From Arthrobacter globiformis (GTDB lineage Bacteria > Actinomycetota > Actinomycetes > Actinomycetales > Micrococcaceae): 64,000 nucleotides of DNA. The stretch is taken from positions 1,240,001 to 1,304,000 of the forward strand of contig NZ_JAUSXI010000001.1 of NCBI RefSeq assembly GCF_030815865.1, read 5' to 3'. Within the stretch, counting starts at the first letter, position 1; each line of letters begins with the position of its first letter. Positions 8,722 through 17,245 of the stretch are shown here, piece after piece. The position numbers and the translations under genes were made by a program. The notes under the pieces were generated by a model that was given only the letters and a program-made list of their open reading frames with translations, was not told where the DNA came from and did not search any database.

Positions 8722-9735
8722 ATGACTGAAACCCTTCGCGTCGCCGTCATCGGCGCCGGCCGCATGGGCGCGGACCACATCCAGCGCCTCAGCAAGCGGA
8801 TCCACGGCGCTGAAGTCGCCGCCGTCGTCGACGTCGACCTGGCCCGCGCGCAGGCCGCCATTGAAGGCATCCCCGGCGCCGTGGCCCTCGCCGACGCCGA
8901 AGAGGCCCTCAACAACGGCGACGTCAATGCCGTGCTGATCGCCACCCCCGGCTTCCTGCACGAGGACATTCTGCTCAAGGCCCTTGAGAAGGACATCCCC
9001 ATCCTCTGCGAGAAGCCGCTGACCCCTGACGCCGAGACCTCCTGGAAGATCGTCGAGGCGGAGCAGAAGCTCGGCCGCAAGCGCATCCAGGTGGGCTTTA
9101 TGCGCCGCTTCGACGCCGAGTACGCGGCCCTCGGCCAGGTCATCCGCGACCGTGAACTGGGCGAACTGCTGATGCTGCACCACCAGCACCGCAACCCCAC
9201 CACGCCGCCGGGATTCACCAACGAGATGCTTATCAACGACTCCGTAGTGCACGAATTTGATGCCATCCGGTTCTTCACGGGAGAGGAAATCACGTCCGTC
9301 CAGGTCCGCCTGGGCAAGCCCACGAAGAACGCTCCGGCCGGGCAGCACGATCCCCAGCACGTCCTGATCGAAACTGAGTCCGGAGTCCTGGCCGACGTCG
9401 AGATCTACGTCAACGCCAAGTTCGGCTATGAAGTGGCCACGCAGGCCGCCTTCGAGGACGGCATCGTAAGCATCGGCGGCGACAAGGGTCCCTACACCCG
9501 CAGCGCCGGCCGCTGGGGCGGCAAGGTCACGCCCGGCTTCGAAGAGCGCTTCGGCGCGGCGTATGACGTCGAAATCCAGGCGTGGGTGGACGCTGCCCTC
9601 CGCGGTGAAATTGGCGGCCCCACCGCCTGGGACGGCTACGCCACCGCCGCATGCTGCGAGGCCGGTGTTGAGGCGCAGAAGAACGGCGAGAAGGTGGCCG
9701 TGAAGCTGAACGCCAAGCCTGCCCTGTACAGCTAG
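8722..9735 (+). CDS. iolG: Inositol 2-dehydrogenase (Gfo/Idh/MocA family)
   Basis: This 337-aa oxidoreductase starts with the Rossmann motif VAVIGAGRMGADHIQRL and has the family signature ILCEKPLTPDAE, whose Lys is catalytic. NDSVVHEFDAIRFFTGE supplies the His/Asp of the active site. It oxidises myo-inositol to 2-keto-myo-inositol with NAD, the first step of the pathway. AAGGAAGAG lies about six bases before the ATG. A reverse-polarity hairpin repeat directly follows the stop. Activity on other cyclitols cannot be excluded, since paralogs in this family differ in specificity. Confidence 0.88.
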   Translation: MTETLRVAVIGAGRMGADHIQRLSKRIHGAEVAAVVDVDLARAQAAIEGIPGAVALADAEEALNNGDVNAVLIATPGFLHEDILLKALEKDIPILCEKPLTPDAETSWKIVEAEQKLGRKRIQVGFMRRFDAEYAALGQVIRDRELGELLMLHHQHRNPTTPPGFTNEMLINDSVVHEFDAIRFFTGEEITSVQVRLGKPTKNAPAGQHDPQHVLIETESGVLADVEIYVNAKFGYEVATQAAFEDGIVSIGGDKGPYTRSAGRWGGKVTPGFEERFGAAYDVEIQAWVDAALRGEIGGPTAWDGYATAACCEAGVEAQKNGEKVAVKLNAKPALYS

Positions 9736-9751
9736 GCCACGCTTGTACTTG

Positions 9752-9813
9752 GAGTTTTGTCCAGATAATGCGCCTTAGGGGCCCTCAAGGTTGCATTATC
9801 TGGACAAAAACTC
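9752..9813. repeat. Dispersed palindrome, TTTTGTNCAGATAATG family, copy 1
   Basis: GAGTTTTGTCCAGATAATGC pairs with GCATTATCTGGACAAAACTC (one extra A) across a 21-base loop. Similar elements follow the iolT-like gene (12209-12269) and the DHA2 exporter gene (34937-34999). The T run is on the 5' side and the A run on the 3' side, the reverse of an intrinsic terminator on either strand. Confidence 0.8.
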
Positions 9814-9852
9814 GGTTCGTTACCCAACTTTTTCCACAATGGAGTGTTCTTC

Positions 9853-10728
9853 GTGAAAATCGCCCTTGATCCCACCCCCTTCCACCACAGCCACAGCCTG
9901 CTGGAGTTTCCCAAGGTGGTGGCCGACCTCGGCTACAAGTACATGCAGATGACGCCGCACCCGGATCTCATCCCCTTCTACAACCACCCGAAGGCCGACG
10001 ACGAACTGGTGGGCCAGTTGAAGAAGGCGTGCGCCGGCGCCGGAATTGAAATCGCGTCCATCCTGCCTGTGCTGCGCTGGTCCGGCCCGGACGAGGACGC
10101 CCGTGAAGCAGCAGTGCGCTACTGGAAGCGCGCCATCCAGATCGCCGTGGACCTGGGCGTGAGCACCATGAACACCGAGTTCAGCGGCCGGCCTGAGCTG
10201 GCCGAGGAATCCGAGCGCGCGTTCTACCGCTCCATGGAGGAACTGCTCCCCATCATCGAGCGCGAAGGCATCGACCTGCTCATCGACCCGCACCCGGACG
10301 ACTTCGTGGAGGAAGGCCTTGCCGCGATCCGCGTCATCCGCGGCCTGAACTCCAAGAACGTCGGCATGGTCTACGTGGCCTCGCACAGCTTCCACATGAA
10401 GAACTCGCCGCTGGACATCATGCGCGCGGCAGGGGACAGGCTCCGCCTGGTCCACGTTGCCGACACCATGGACCACCACGCGTCCCACGGACTGCGCTAC
10501 ATCACCAATCCGCCGGGCAACGCGGTCCGGGTGCACCAACACCTGAAGATCGGCGACGGCGACGTGAACTGGGACGAGTTCTTCGGCGGCCTGAAGGAAA
10601 TCGGGTTCCTGGACCGGGACGACACCGTGATGGTGTCCAGCGTCTTCGCCGAAGACGACAATGCCGAGGACGTTTCCCGCTACCAGCTGGACACGATGAA
10701 GCAGTACGTGCAGAAGGTCAGCGTATGA
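9853..10728 (+). CDS. Sugar phosphate isomerase/epimerase-like protein in the iol operon
   Basis: This 291-aa TIM-barrel protein is of the AP-endonuclease-2/xylose isomerase-like family. Metal-ligand regions are visible as MNTEFSGRP, LLIDPHPDDFVEEG, VASHSFHMKN and RLVHVADTMDHHASHG. GTG at 9853 is chosen because GGAG ends eight bases before it; another in-frame GTG lies at 9844. It is separate from the iolE-like gene and overlaps the transporter gene by four bases (ATGA). An inosose isomerase or epimerase role, feeding other inositol stereoisomers into the pathway, is inferred from context. Confidence 0.8.
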   Translation: MKIALDPTPFHHSHSLLEFPKVVADLGYKYMQMTPHPDLIPFYNHPKADDELVGQLKKACAGAGIEIASILPVLRWSGPDEDAREAAVRYWKRAIQIAVDLGVSTMNTEFSGRPELAEESERAFYRSMEELLPIIEREGIDLLIDPHPDDFVEEGLAAIRVIRGLNSKNVGMVYVASHSFHMKNSPLDIMRAAGDRLRLVHVADTMDHHASHGLRYITNPPGNAVRVHQHLKIGDGDVNWDEFFGGLKEIGFLDRDDTVMVSSVFAEDDNAEDVSRYQLDTMKQYVQKVSV

Positions 10729-12167
10729 CGGCCGCGCCTTCTGGCAAGGCCGACTTAAAACACCAGCGGGCGCTCCGCACGGTCACCATCATTTCCACCT
10801 TCGGCGGCCTGCTCTTCGGCTACGACACAGGCGTCATCAACGGTGCCCTGCCATACATGCAGGAGGACCTGGGCCTGACCCCCCTTGCCGAGGGCATGGT
10901 GACGTCGTCGCTCCTGTTCGGCGCCGCCTTCGGTGCACTGTTCGGCGGCCGGCTGGCGGACCGGAACGGCCGCCGCAAGATGATCATGGTCCTTGCCGTC
11001 GTCTTCCTGATCGGCACACTCTCCTGCACGCTGGCTCCGAGCACTGAGTTCATGGTGGCGGCCCGGTTCATCCTGGGCCTGGCCGTGGGCGGGGCGTCCG
11101 TGACGGTGCCGGTGTACCTCGCTGAGGTGTCGCCCTCGGCCCGCCGCGGGCGGATCGTGACGCAGAACGAACTCATGATCGTCACCGGCCAGCTGCTCGC
11201 TTTCATCTTCAACGCCTACCTCGGCAACACCTTCGGCGGGGCCGGGGGCATCTGGCGCTGGATGCTGGTGATTGCCACGCTGCCCGCCATCGCCCTGTGG
11301 ATCGGCATGGCCTTCATGCCCGAAAGCCCCCGCTGGCTAGCCTCCATGGGCAGCTTCGGCGAGGCGCTCGGCGTGCTTCAGCGCATCCGCTCCAAGGCCG
11401 AGGCCACGGCGGAGTTCGACGAGGTCAAGGCCATGGCCGTGGAGGACTACAAGTCCAAGATGGGCTCCTGGAAGGACCTGCAGGTTCCCTGGCTGCGGCG
11501 GATCTTCTTCGTCGGCGTCGGCCTTGCGGTGATCCAGCAGATCACCGGCGTGAACTCCATCATGTACTACGGCACGCAGATCCTGGCGGATGCCGGCTTC
11601 GGCCGGGAAGCGGCACTGAGCGCCAACATCGCCAACGGTGTCATCTCCGTGCTGGCCACCTTCGTGGGCATCTGGCTCCTCGGCAAGGTGGGGCGCCGCC
11701 GGATGCTCATCACCGGGCAGATCGGAACCACCTCGGCGCTGCTGCTGATCGGCTTGTTCTCGCTGATCCTGCCCGAGGGCACCGGGCGTGGCTACGTAAT
11801 CCTGGCGCTGACCGTCACGTTCCTCGCATTCCAGCAGGGGGCCATTTCACCGGTCACCTGGCTAATGCTCTCGGAGATCTTCCCGTTGAAGCTGCGCGGC
11901 CTCGGCATGGGCGCGTCGGCCTTCGTGCTTTGGATCGTGAACTTCCTGATCGGCTTCGGCTTCCCGCAACTGCTCGCCGCAGTTGGCATCTCCAGCACGT
12001 TCTTCGTGTTCGCCGTCCTGGGTGTCGGCGCCATTCTGTTCGCTGCCAGGTACATTCCCGAGACCAAGGACAAGAGCCTTGAGGACGTGGAACACTACTT
12101 CAAGCACCAGGCAGGCGTCTCCGCCGCAGCTGAAACCGCCGTCGGAACGAACACCCCGGTCCACTAA
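10725..12167 (+). CDS. iolT: MFS sugar-porter transporter, likely myo-inositol uptake
   Basis: This 480-aa membrane protein of the MFS sugar porter family has 12 predicted helices. Diagnostic motifs are GYDTGVINGALPYM in helix 1, GRLADRNGRRKMIM after helix 2, FMPESPRWLASMG before the central loop, GVNSIMYYGTQI in helix 7 and RYIPETKDKSLEDVE at the end. These match proton-coupled inositol/glucose transporters such as IolT. The start overlaps the preceding isomerase stop, so it is the last gene of the iol operon, followed by a hairpin repeat. Substrate is inferred from the operon. Confidence 0.87.
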   Translation: MTAAPSGKADLKHQRALRTVTIISTFGGLLFGYDTGVINGALPYMQEDLGLTPLAEGMVTSSLLFGAAFGALFGGRLADRNGRRKMIMVLAVVFLIGTLSCTLAPSTEFMVAARFILGLAVGGASVTVPVYLAEVSPSARRGRIVTQNELMIVTGQLLAFIFNAYLGNTFGGAGGIWRWMLVIATLPAIALWIGMAFMPESPRWLASMGSFGEALGVLQRIRSKAEATAEFDEVKAMAVEDYKSKMGSWKDLQVPWLRRIFFVGVGLAVIQQITGVNSIMYYGTQILADAGFGREAALSANIANGVISVLATFVGIWLLGKVGRRRMLITGQIGTTSALLLIGLFSLILPEGTGRGYVILALTVTFLAFQQGAISPVTWLMLSEIFPLKLRGLGMGASAFVLWIVNFLIGFGFPQLLAAVGISSTFFVFAVLGVGAILFAARYIPETKDKSLEDVEHYFKHQAGVSAAAETAVGTNTPVH

Positions 12168-12208
12168 ACAGTCCGGGTCCAAACCCGTCCCGGACCATGA
12201 CCGCTCCC

Positions 12209-12269
12209 GAGTTTTGTACAGACAATGCCCTCTCGAAGCCTTCGGGAGGGCATTATCTGTACAAAAACC
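12209..12269. repeat. Dispersed palindrome, TTTTGTNCAGATAATG family, copy 2
   Basis: GAGTTTTGTACAGACAATGC is the left arm and GCATTATCTGTACAAAAACC the right, with an inner CCCTC/GAGGG extension. It lies between the convergent iolT-like and MarR genes. T-run-first polarity is as in copy 1. Confidence 0.8.
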
Positions 12270-12374
12270 CCAGCGCCGGAGGCAGTTTTGCGCCCAGGCG
12301 TTCGACTGCCGGAAGCGTTCGACGGCGGCTAGCTGGTTGCCGGGGCGGTGCTGCCCGGCGGCTTCCGGACGAAC

Positions 12375-12824
12375 CTAGACGCCGGCGTGGAGGCGGGGGA
12401 GGGCATCTACCAGCGGCGCCAGTTCCGGCACCTGCTGCGCTTCGGCCAGGGTCCGCTCCAGTGTGGCGTCGTGGACCGGCCGCGCTTCTGCCAGCAGCTT
12501 GCTCCCGCTGCCCGTGAGTTCGGTGTAGATGCCACGGCGGTCGTCCGCGCACAGAATGCGGGTCAGCAGGCCGCGGTCCTCCAGCCGGTTCACCAGGCGG
12601 GTGGTCGCGCTGGCACTGAGGGCGGTGGCCCGGGCCAGCTGCTGCATGCGCATGTGCCACCCATCCTGCCGGCTGAGCGCGTCCAGCACCGTGTATTCGA
12701 CGACGGAGAGCTGTGCCTGCTCCTGCAACGACCGTTCCAGCTCCGCCTCGATCAGCCCGTGCAGGGCCGCCAAGGTGCGCCAACCCTGGGCACGCACCTC
12801 CACGGCGTCGTCCTTGATGCCCAT
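12375..12824 (-). CDS. MarR-family transcriptional regulator
   Basis: This 149-aa winged-helix protein has LSVVEYTVLDALSRQDG, then MRMQQLARATALSASATTRLVNRLEDRGLLTR (recognition helix) and the DDRR wing (CADDRRGIYTELT), all diagnostic of MarR. The frame is open further upstream, but GAAGGAGGAGAG just before the ATG at 12824 fixes the start. It is divergent from an MFS efflux gene with 175 bases between the starts. The shared region holds repeated TTGC..GCAA palindromes, so it most likely represses both itself and the exporter until a ligand binds. Confidence 0.88.
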   Translation of the reverse strand: MGIKDDAVEVRAQGWRTLAALHGLIEAELERSLQEQAQLSVVEYTVLDALSRQDGWHMRMQQLARATALSASATTRLVNRLEDRGLLTRILCADDRRGIYTELTGSGSKLLAEARPVHDATLERTLAEAQQVPELAPLVDALPRLHAGV

Positions 12825-12877
12825 GGACTCTCCTCCTTCGGTTCTCCGGCTCTGCCGAAACAGAGCACGGCCGTGAA

Positions 12878-12928
12878 ATAGTTGCTTGCGCGGTATATTT
12901 GCTTGTGCAACAATTACTTGCGTTGCAA
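12878..12928. promoter_or_regulatory. MarR operators between MarR and MFS genes
   Basis: TTGCTTGTGCAA (12899-12910) and TTGCGTTGCAA (12918-12928) are palindromes 19 bases apart, about two helical turns. AGTTGCTTGCGC (12880-12891) is a further half-site. They lie in the AT-rich divergent promoter region, as expected for cooperative MarR dimer sites. Confidence 0.6.
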
Positions 12929-12999
12929 TAAATAGCGCGCCTGCAACTATTAGCTTACGTCGCGCTCCCCATTCAGTACAGTGCCGAAGGAGCACATCC

Positions 13000-14277
13000 A
13001 TGCCTGTTGGCCTGATAGCCCTAGCCCTCGGCGGGTTTGGCATCGGACTCACCGAATTCGTCATCATGGGCCTGCTCCCCGAAGTGGCCGCAGACTTCCA
13101 GGTGAGCGAAGCCTCCGCCGGCTGGTTCATCTCCGGCTATGCCCTCGCCGTCGTGGTGGGAGCGCTGGGACTCACCGCCGCGGTGTCCCGCTTCCAGCGC
13201 AAGCCCGTGCTGGCCGTTCTGCTGGTGCTTTTCGTCGCCGGCAACCTGCTGTCCGCCATAGCGCCTGACTACTGGGCGATGATGGCGGGCCGGGTGGTTG
13301 CCGCCCTCGCACACGGCGCCTTCTTCGGCATCGGGGCGGTGGTGGCAGCCGGCATGGTCGCGCCGACCAAGAAGGCCGCCGCCATCGCCATCATGTTCAC
13401 CGGGCTCACGGCCGCCAATGTCCTCGGAGTTCCACTCGGCACCCTGCTGGGGCAGGCGGCAGGCTGGCGCTCCACCTTCTGGGCCATCACGGGCATCGGC
13501 GTGCTGGCACTGGCCGGCATTCTGGCCCTGGTGCCCAAGGCGGGGAACGGTGACGCCGCAAGCGGCGGACTGCGCAGTGAGCTGCGCGCCTTCCGCTCCG
13601 GCCAGGTGTGGCTGTCGATCCTGGTGACCATCCTCGGCTACGGCGGAATGTTCGGCGCCTTCACCTACATCGCCTTCACCCTCACCGAGGTTTCCGGATT
13701 CGCCCCCTCCACGGTGCCATGGCTGCTGATTGTCTTCGGTGTCGGCCTGTTTATCGGCAACACCCTCGGGGGCAGGGCGGCTGACCGCGACGTCGACCGC
13801 ACCCTGCTGGCCGTACTCTCGGTCCTCGTCCTCGTGCTGGTGGTTTTCGCCCTGAGCGCGGGCAACCAGGTGCTCACCATCGCCTCGTTGCTGCTCCTGG
13901 GTGGTTTCGGGTTCGCCACAGTGCCCGGCCTGCAGATGCGCGTCATGAAGTACGCGGCCAAGGCGCCCACGCTGGCGTCCGGAGCCAACATCGGCGCGTT
14001 CAATGTGGGCAACGCCCTTGGCGCCTGGCTTGGCGGCGTGACCATCAGCGCCGGTCTGGGCTACACCTCGCCCATTTGGGCAGGGGCCGGGATTACCCTG
14101 CTGGGCCTTCTGGTGATGGCCGGCGCCGCCGCCCGGGCAAAGGCCAGTGCCCGCCGGGCTCCCGTTCGGGGCGAAACAGCCGAGGCAGTTGTCGCGTCCC
14201 AAACACGCGTGGAGACGGAAGCGGCCGGTTCAGTCCAGGCTGAACCGGCCGACGTCGGACCCGTTTCCGTCCGTTAG
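13000..14277 (+). CDS. MFS efflux transporter (DHA1/AraJ-like)
   Basis: This 425-aa, 12-helix MFS protein begins MPVGLIALALGGFGIGLTEF and contains LLPEVAADFQVSEASAGW, a pattern typical of AraJ/Cmx-like DHA1 exporters, and GAFFGIGAVVAAGMV in helix 5. GAAGGAG seven bases before the ATG at 13000 sets the start, although the frame is open to 12886. It is divergently paired with a MarR repressor, so drug or metabolite export is probable; the substrate is unknown. The C-terminal tail contains an inverted repeat (CCGGTTCAG...CTGAACCGG near 14224) inside coding sequence. Confidence 0.88.
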   Translation: MPVGLIALALGGFGIGLTEFVIMGLLPEVAADFQVSEASAGWFISGYALAVVVGALGLTAAVSRFQRKPVLAVLLVLFVAGNLLSAIAPDYWAMMAGRVVAALAHGAFFGIGAVVAAGMVAPTKKAAAIAIMFTGLTAANVLGVPLGTLLGQAAGWRSTFWAITGIGVLALAGILALVPKAGNGDAASGGLRSELRAFRSGQVWLSILVTILGYGGMFGAFTYIAFTLTEVSGFAPSTVPWLLIVFGVGLFIGNTLGGRAADRDVDRTLLAVLSVLVLVLVVFALSAGNQVLTIASLLLLGGFGFATVPGLQMRVMKYAAKAPTLASGANIGAFNVGNALGAWLGGVTISAGLGYTSPIWAGAGITLLGLLVMAGAAARAKASARRAPVRGETAEAVVASQTRVETEAAGSVQAEPADVGPVSVR

Positions 14278-14330
14278 CCCGCGCCGTTGGCCGCGCACTC
14301 CGCGCGATGGCCCGAGCCGTTGGCCCCGCG

Positions 14331-15233
14331 TTATGCCCCGAACGGCAGCCGGGGGTCCAAGTTCTGGCCGTCCCAGGTCTGGCGCACCCAGCCGTGGTGC
14401 GGGTCATCGCTGATGAGCCAGTCGCGCACGCGGCCGGGTCCGGCCATGACGTTGAGGTAGTACATGTCGTAACCGGGCGCGGCCATGGCCGGGCCGTGCC
14501 AGCCATAGGGGACCAGCACTACGTCGCCGGTGCGGACCTCGGCCGCGACGTCGATGGGCCGGTGGTCGGAGGCGTAGACCCGCTGGTAGCCGATGGCGTC
14601 CGCATTCTCGCCCGGGCCGCTTGAACCCGGGACGTCGGCCACCCGCGTCTCGAAGTAGTAGATCTCCTCGAGCCGGGTCTCGCCCTCCTTCTCCTCGTCA
14701 TGCTTGTGGGGAGGGTACGAGGACCAGTTGCCGGCCGGCGTGAGGACTTCGCACACGATGAAGCGGTCGGCTTCCAGTGCGGCGGGGGTTCCGAAGTTGT
14801 GGACCTGCCGGGAGCAGTTTCCGGCCCCGCGCAGTTCCACCGGCGTCTCCGCCGCGGTGATCAGGCGCGTCGGGTACTGGACCTTGGCGGGCGCCGTCGC
14901 GATGGCCACCCGGCCGCCGTCGGACGACGAAACCGTCACCGCCTTGTCCGTCCCGGAGTACAGCACATCGGTGGGGCCGCTGAAGACGCTGGCCCGCCCG
15001 GCAAGGGGGTAGTCCAGCCCGTCCACGGTCGCCGTGAACGCCCCGCCCAGCGGAATGACAATCCGTTCCTCCGCCGCGGGGGAAAGTTCGACGACGGCGC
15101 CCGGCGCCAGCGTGGCCACCTTGAGTCCTGTGTGTTCCCAGCCTTCCACGGCAAGTTTCGAGTCGGACGTACCCAGCGAAACGTCCCAGCAGCCTTCGGC
15201 TGCGCTGCCCAGGGGGTATACCCAGTCGGCCAT
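14331..15233 (-). CDS. iolB: 5-deoxy-glucuronate isomerase
   Basis: This 300-aa bicupin protein isomerises 5-deoxy-D-glucuronate to 5-dehydro-2-deoxy-D-gluconate, between IolD and IolC. The C-terminal cupin contains SSYPPHKHDEEKEGETRLEE, whose His/His/Glu bind the metal, followed by IYYFETR and DVVLVPYGWHGPAMAAPGYDMYYLNVMAG, a hallmark of IolB. Length is normal. Unlike the other iol genes it is on the minus strand, 121 bases downstream of the GntR regulator gene on that strand, and may be cotranscribed with it. No GTATGTC-type operator is seen directly before it. Confidence 0.94.
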   Translation of the reverse strand: MADWVYPLGSAAEGCWDVSLGTSDSKLAVEGWEHTGLKVATLAPGAVVELSPAAEERIVIPLGGAFTATVDGLDYPLAGRASVFSGPTDVLYSGTDKAVTVSSSDGGRVAIATAPAKVQYPTRLITAAETPVELRGAGNCSRQVHNFGTPAALEADRFIVCEVLTPAGNWSSYPPHKHDEEKEGETRLEEIYYFETRVADVPGSSGPGENADAIGYQRVYASDHRPIDVAAEVRTGDVVLVPYGWHGPAMAAPGYDMYYLNVMAGPGRVRDWLISDDPHHGWVRQTWDGQNLDPRLPFGA

Positions 15234-15354
15234 AAGTTCGTGTCCCTTTCGGATGTGTGGTGGTAGGTCCGGCGCGCGTTGGCCCGCTGCCAGGGCAGGC
15301 CAGCGCCTGCCCCTACGCTGCAGGCGCCATGTACTGGCCCGCGGTTGAGGTGGC

Positions 15355-16095
15355 CTAGCGCTGAACCAGTGTCATTTCGAAGCTGTAGGAGTCACCGCGG
15401 TAGACGTGGTGTCCGGTCTCCACGTTCCGCCCCGTGTCGTCGACGGCGGTGCGTTCCATGGTGACCAGGGCCGAGCCCGGTTCGGTCTCAAGCAGGGGAG
15501 CCTGGTAGTCGTTGGCCACCACGGCGCCGATGCGCTGAGTGGCTAGCCGGAAGTTGACGCCGCCGCTGCGCAGGATGCCGTACAGGCCCTGCGTGTTCAG
15601 CAGGTCCTCATCGATGTGCGTAATGTCGTCGCGTACCCAGTTCTCCATGAGGGCCAGCGGTTTGCCGCCCACTTTCCGGAGCCGGGTGAAGTGATAGACC
15701 TTGGCCCCGGCGGCGAGGTGCAGGGCCTCCCGGGTGGCGGCGTCGGCCTCGATGTGCGCAAAGGTGAGCACCTCGGTGGTGGGCTTGCTGCCGTTGTTCG
15801 TCAGGTCGTCGTACAGGCTGGACAGCTCAAGCGGGCGGCGGACCTGGCTGGACACCACCTGCGTGCCGACACCCCGCTTGCGGACGAGCAGCCCCGAGCG
15901 GACCAGTTCGTCCATGGCCTTGCGCATGGTGGGCCGCGAGAGGTTCAACTGGGCGGCGAGATCGATCTCGTTCTCCAACCGGCTCCCGGGTTCCAGCAGA
16001 CCGGTGTGGATGGCAGCTTCAATGCCCTGGACGACCTGATGATACAGCGGCACCGGCGACGAGCGGTCGATGCTGAGGCGTAGTTGGTTCGCCAT
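15355..16095 (-). CDS. GntR/HutC-family regulator, likely inositol repressor
   Basis: This 246-aa protein has an N-terminal GntR winged helix (PLYHQVVQGIEAAIHTG, LSRPTMRKAMDELVRSGLL, RKRGVGTQVV) and a C-terminal UTRA ligand-binding domain (residues about 95-240, with KVYHFTRLRKVGGKPLALMENWV). It is adjacent to iolB, and its own upstream region carries the 16-bp motif shared with the iol promoter. It is therefore the natural candidate for the pathway's repressor, functionally like the GntR-type IolR of Corynebacterium. The effector would be an inositol catabolite; this is inference. Confidence 0.85.
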   Translation of the reverse strand: MANQLRLSIDRSSPVPLYHQVVQGIEAAIHTGLLEPGSRLENEIDLAAQLNLSRPTMRKAMDELVRSGLLVRKRGVGTQVVSSQVRRPLELSSLYDDLTNNGSKPTTEVLTFAHIEADAATREALHLAAGAKVYHFTRLRKVGGKPLALMENWVRDDITHIDEDLLNTQGLYGILRSGGVNFRLATQRIGAVVANDYQAPLLETEPGSALVTMERTAVDDTGRNVETGHHVYRGDSYSFEMTLVQR

Positions 16096-16137
16096 TGAAT
16101 GCTCCCTTTGTGCTGCAGGTCCCCGCGTCCAGGAAGC

Positions 16138-16195
16138 CTGTATGTCAGTGCATGTCCGTTTGTTAGGACATACTCCGTTTTTGATAATAGCAGGG
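16138..16195 (-). promoter_or_regulatory. Promoter/operator of the GntR gene
   Basis: On the minus strand, 16173-16158 reads GTATGTCCTAACAAAC, matching the motifs before iolC and the tautomerase. Next to it ATGTC and GGACAT half-sites recur (GTATGTCAGTGCATGTCC on the + strand). TATTATCAAAAA further upstream is AT-rich. Autoregulation is likely. Confidence 0.6.
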
Positions 16196-16223
16196 AGCCG
16201 CCGGCAGTCAAGGAGTTAGGCAG

Positions 16224-17222
16224 TCAGGGAGTGCGGCAGGCCTCCACGAACACGCGGAACGGGGCAAGCCTCTGCTCTTCGGTCAGTTCCGGGGCCTCCG
16301 GATGCCACTGCACCGATGCGACCCAGCGCTCGGGGTCCTCCAGCGCCTCTACCGTGCCGTCATCCGCCACGGCGGTCACCAGCAGCCCCGGCGCCACCCG
16401 GTCGACAGCCTGATGGTGGCCGGACGCGATCTTGACCTCCATTGCGTGTACGCCGCCCGCGGCTGTTTCACCGGCGGCCGCATCGTCTGCGTCGGCAGAG
16501 GCCGTTCCGCCGGCCTCCGGTTTTTCGGCGGCGGCGTACATCTTCGCCACCTTGGATCCCGGGGTAATCGTCACCTCGTGCCAAACCCATGGTCTGTTGG
16601 CCGCTGCCGGGATCTGGCGGTGCGGCACGGTACCCGGTGTCATGTCCTGGACCAGTGTTCCGCCGTAGAGGACATTGAGCAGCTGGTGCCCGCGGCAGAT
16701 TCCCAGCACCGGTGTGCCGGCATCGAGCGCGTGCCGAGCCACCGCGATGTCGAGGCGGTCCTGCTCCGCATTGACGTCATAGAGCGTGGGCCCCGGTTCC
16801 TCGCCGTAGAGGCGCGGGTCAACGTCGCCGCCGCCGGGAAGTACGACGCCGTCAAGCGCCTCGGGCGCGTCCGGCGCCTTGTCGCCGTCGGAAGTTCCGC
16901 CGTCGGCCGTTCCACTGTTGCGTGCGCCGCTCAGCCCGCCCTCCAGTGACTCAGCAGTGAGCAGCACCGGTTCTCCGCCGACATCGCGGATGAGGCTGAC
17001 GATGCAGCCGAAGAGGTTGTTGGCCTTTGCCACCCGCGGGTCCGGATCCGAAGAGCTGCTGAGCCGGACCGGGATGCCGATCCGCGGCCGGCGCTCCTCG
17101 CGCGGCGCCGCGCTGTGTGCCGCGTCTGCATCCGGCGCCGTGTCCGGGTTCTGCGCTGCGTCCGGGGTCTGCACTGTTCCTGAATTCCGCGTTGAATTCT
17201 GCATCCTCAAATTCTGCCCCAT
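16224..17222 (-). CDS. Gamma-glutamyl-gamma-aminobutyrate hydrolase family (class I GATase-like)
   Basis: This 332-aa protein has the class I glutamine amidotransferase fold. The nucleophile elbow is VLGICRGHQLLNVLYGGTL (Cys), and the His/Glu pair is in VASVQWHPEAPE. GVVLPGGGDVDPRLYGEEP is characteristic of the PuuD/peptidase C26 group, which hydrolyses gamma-glutamyl bonds. Oddities are a roughly 45-residue Ala/Asp/Pro-rich N-terminal extension and two low-complexity Ala/Gly insertions (near residues 105-120 and 245-265). The start at 17222 could be replaced by an ATG six codons later. It is divergent from an SRPBCC gene with only 23 bases between. Confidence 0.83.
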   Translation of the reverse strand: MGQNLRMQNSTRNSGTVQTPDAAQNPDTAPDADAAHSAAPREERRPRIGIPVRLSSSSDPDPRVAKANNLFGCIVSLIRDVGGEPVLLTAESLEGGLSGARNSGTADGGTSDGDKAPDAPEALDGVVLPGGGDVDPRLYGEEPGPTLYDVNAEQDRLDIAVARHALDAGTPVLGICRGHQLLNVLYGGTLVQDMTPGTVPHRQIPAAANRPWVWHEVTITPGSKVAKMYAAAEKPEAGGTASADADDAAAGETAAGGVHAMEVKIASGHHQAVDRVAPGLLVTAVADDGTVEALEDPERWVASVQWHPEAPELTEEQRLAPFRVFVEACRTP

Positions 17223-17245
17223 ATCCGGCCGGTTAGGCTGGCCGA

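Noticed and set aside
14218..14252. Inverted repeat CCGGTTCAG...CTGAACCGG near the end of the MFS gene
   Set aside because: It lies inside coding sequence, has no T tract, and the gene continues beyond it.
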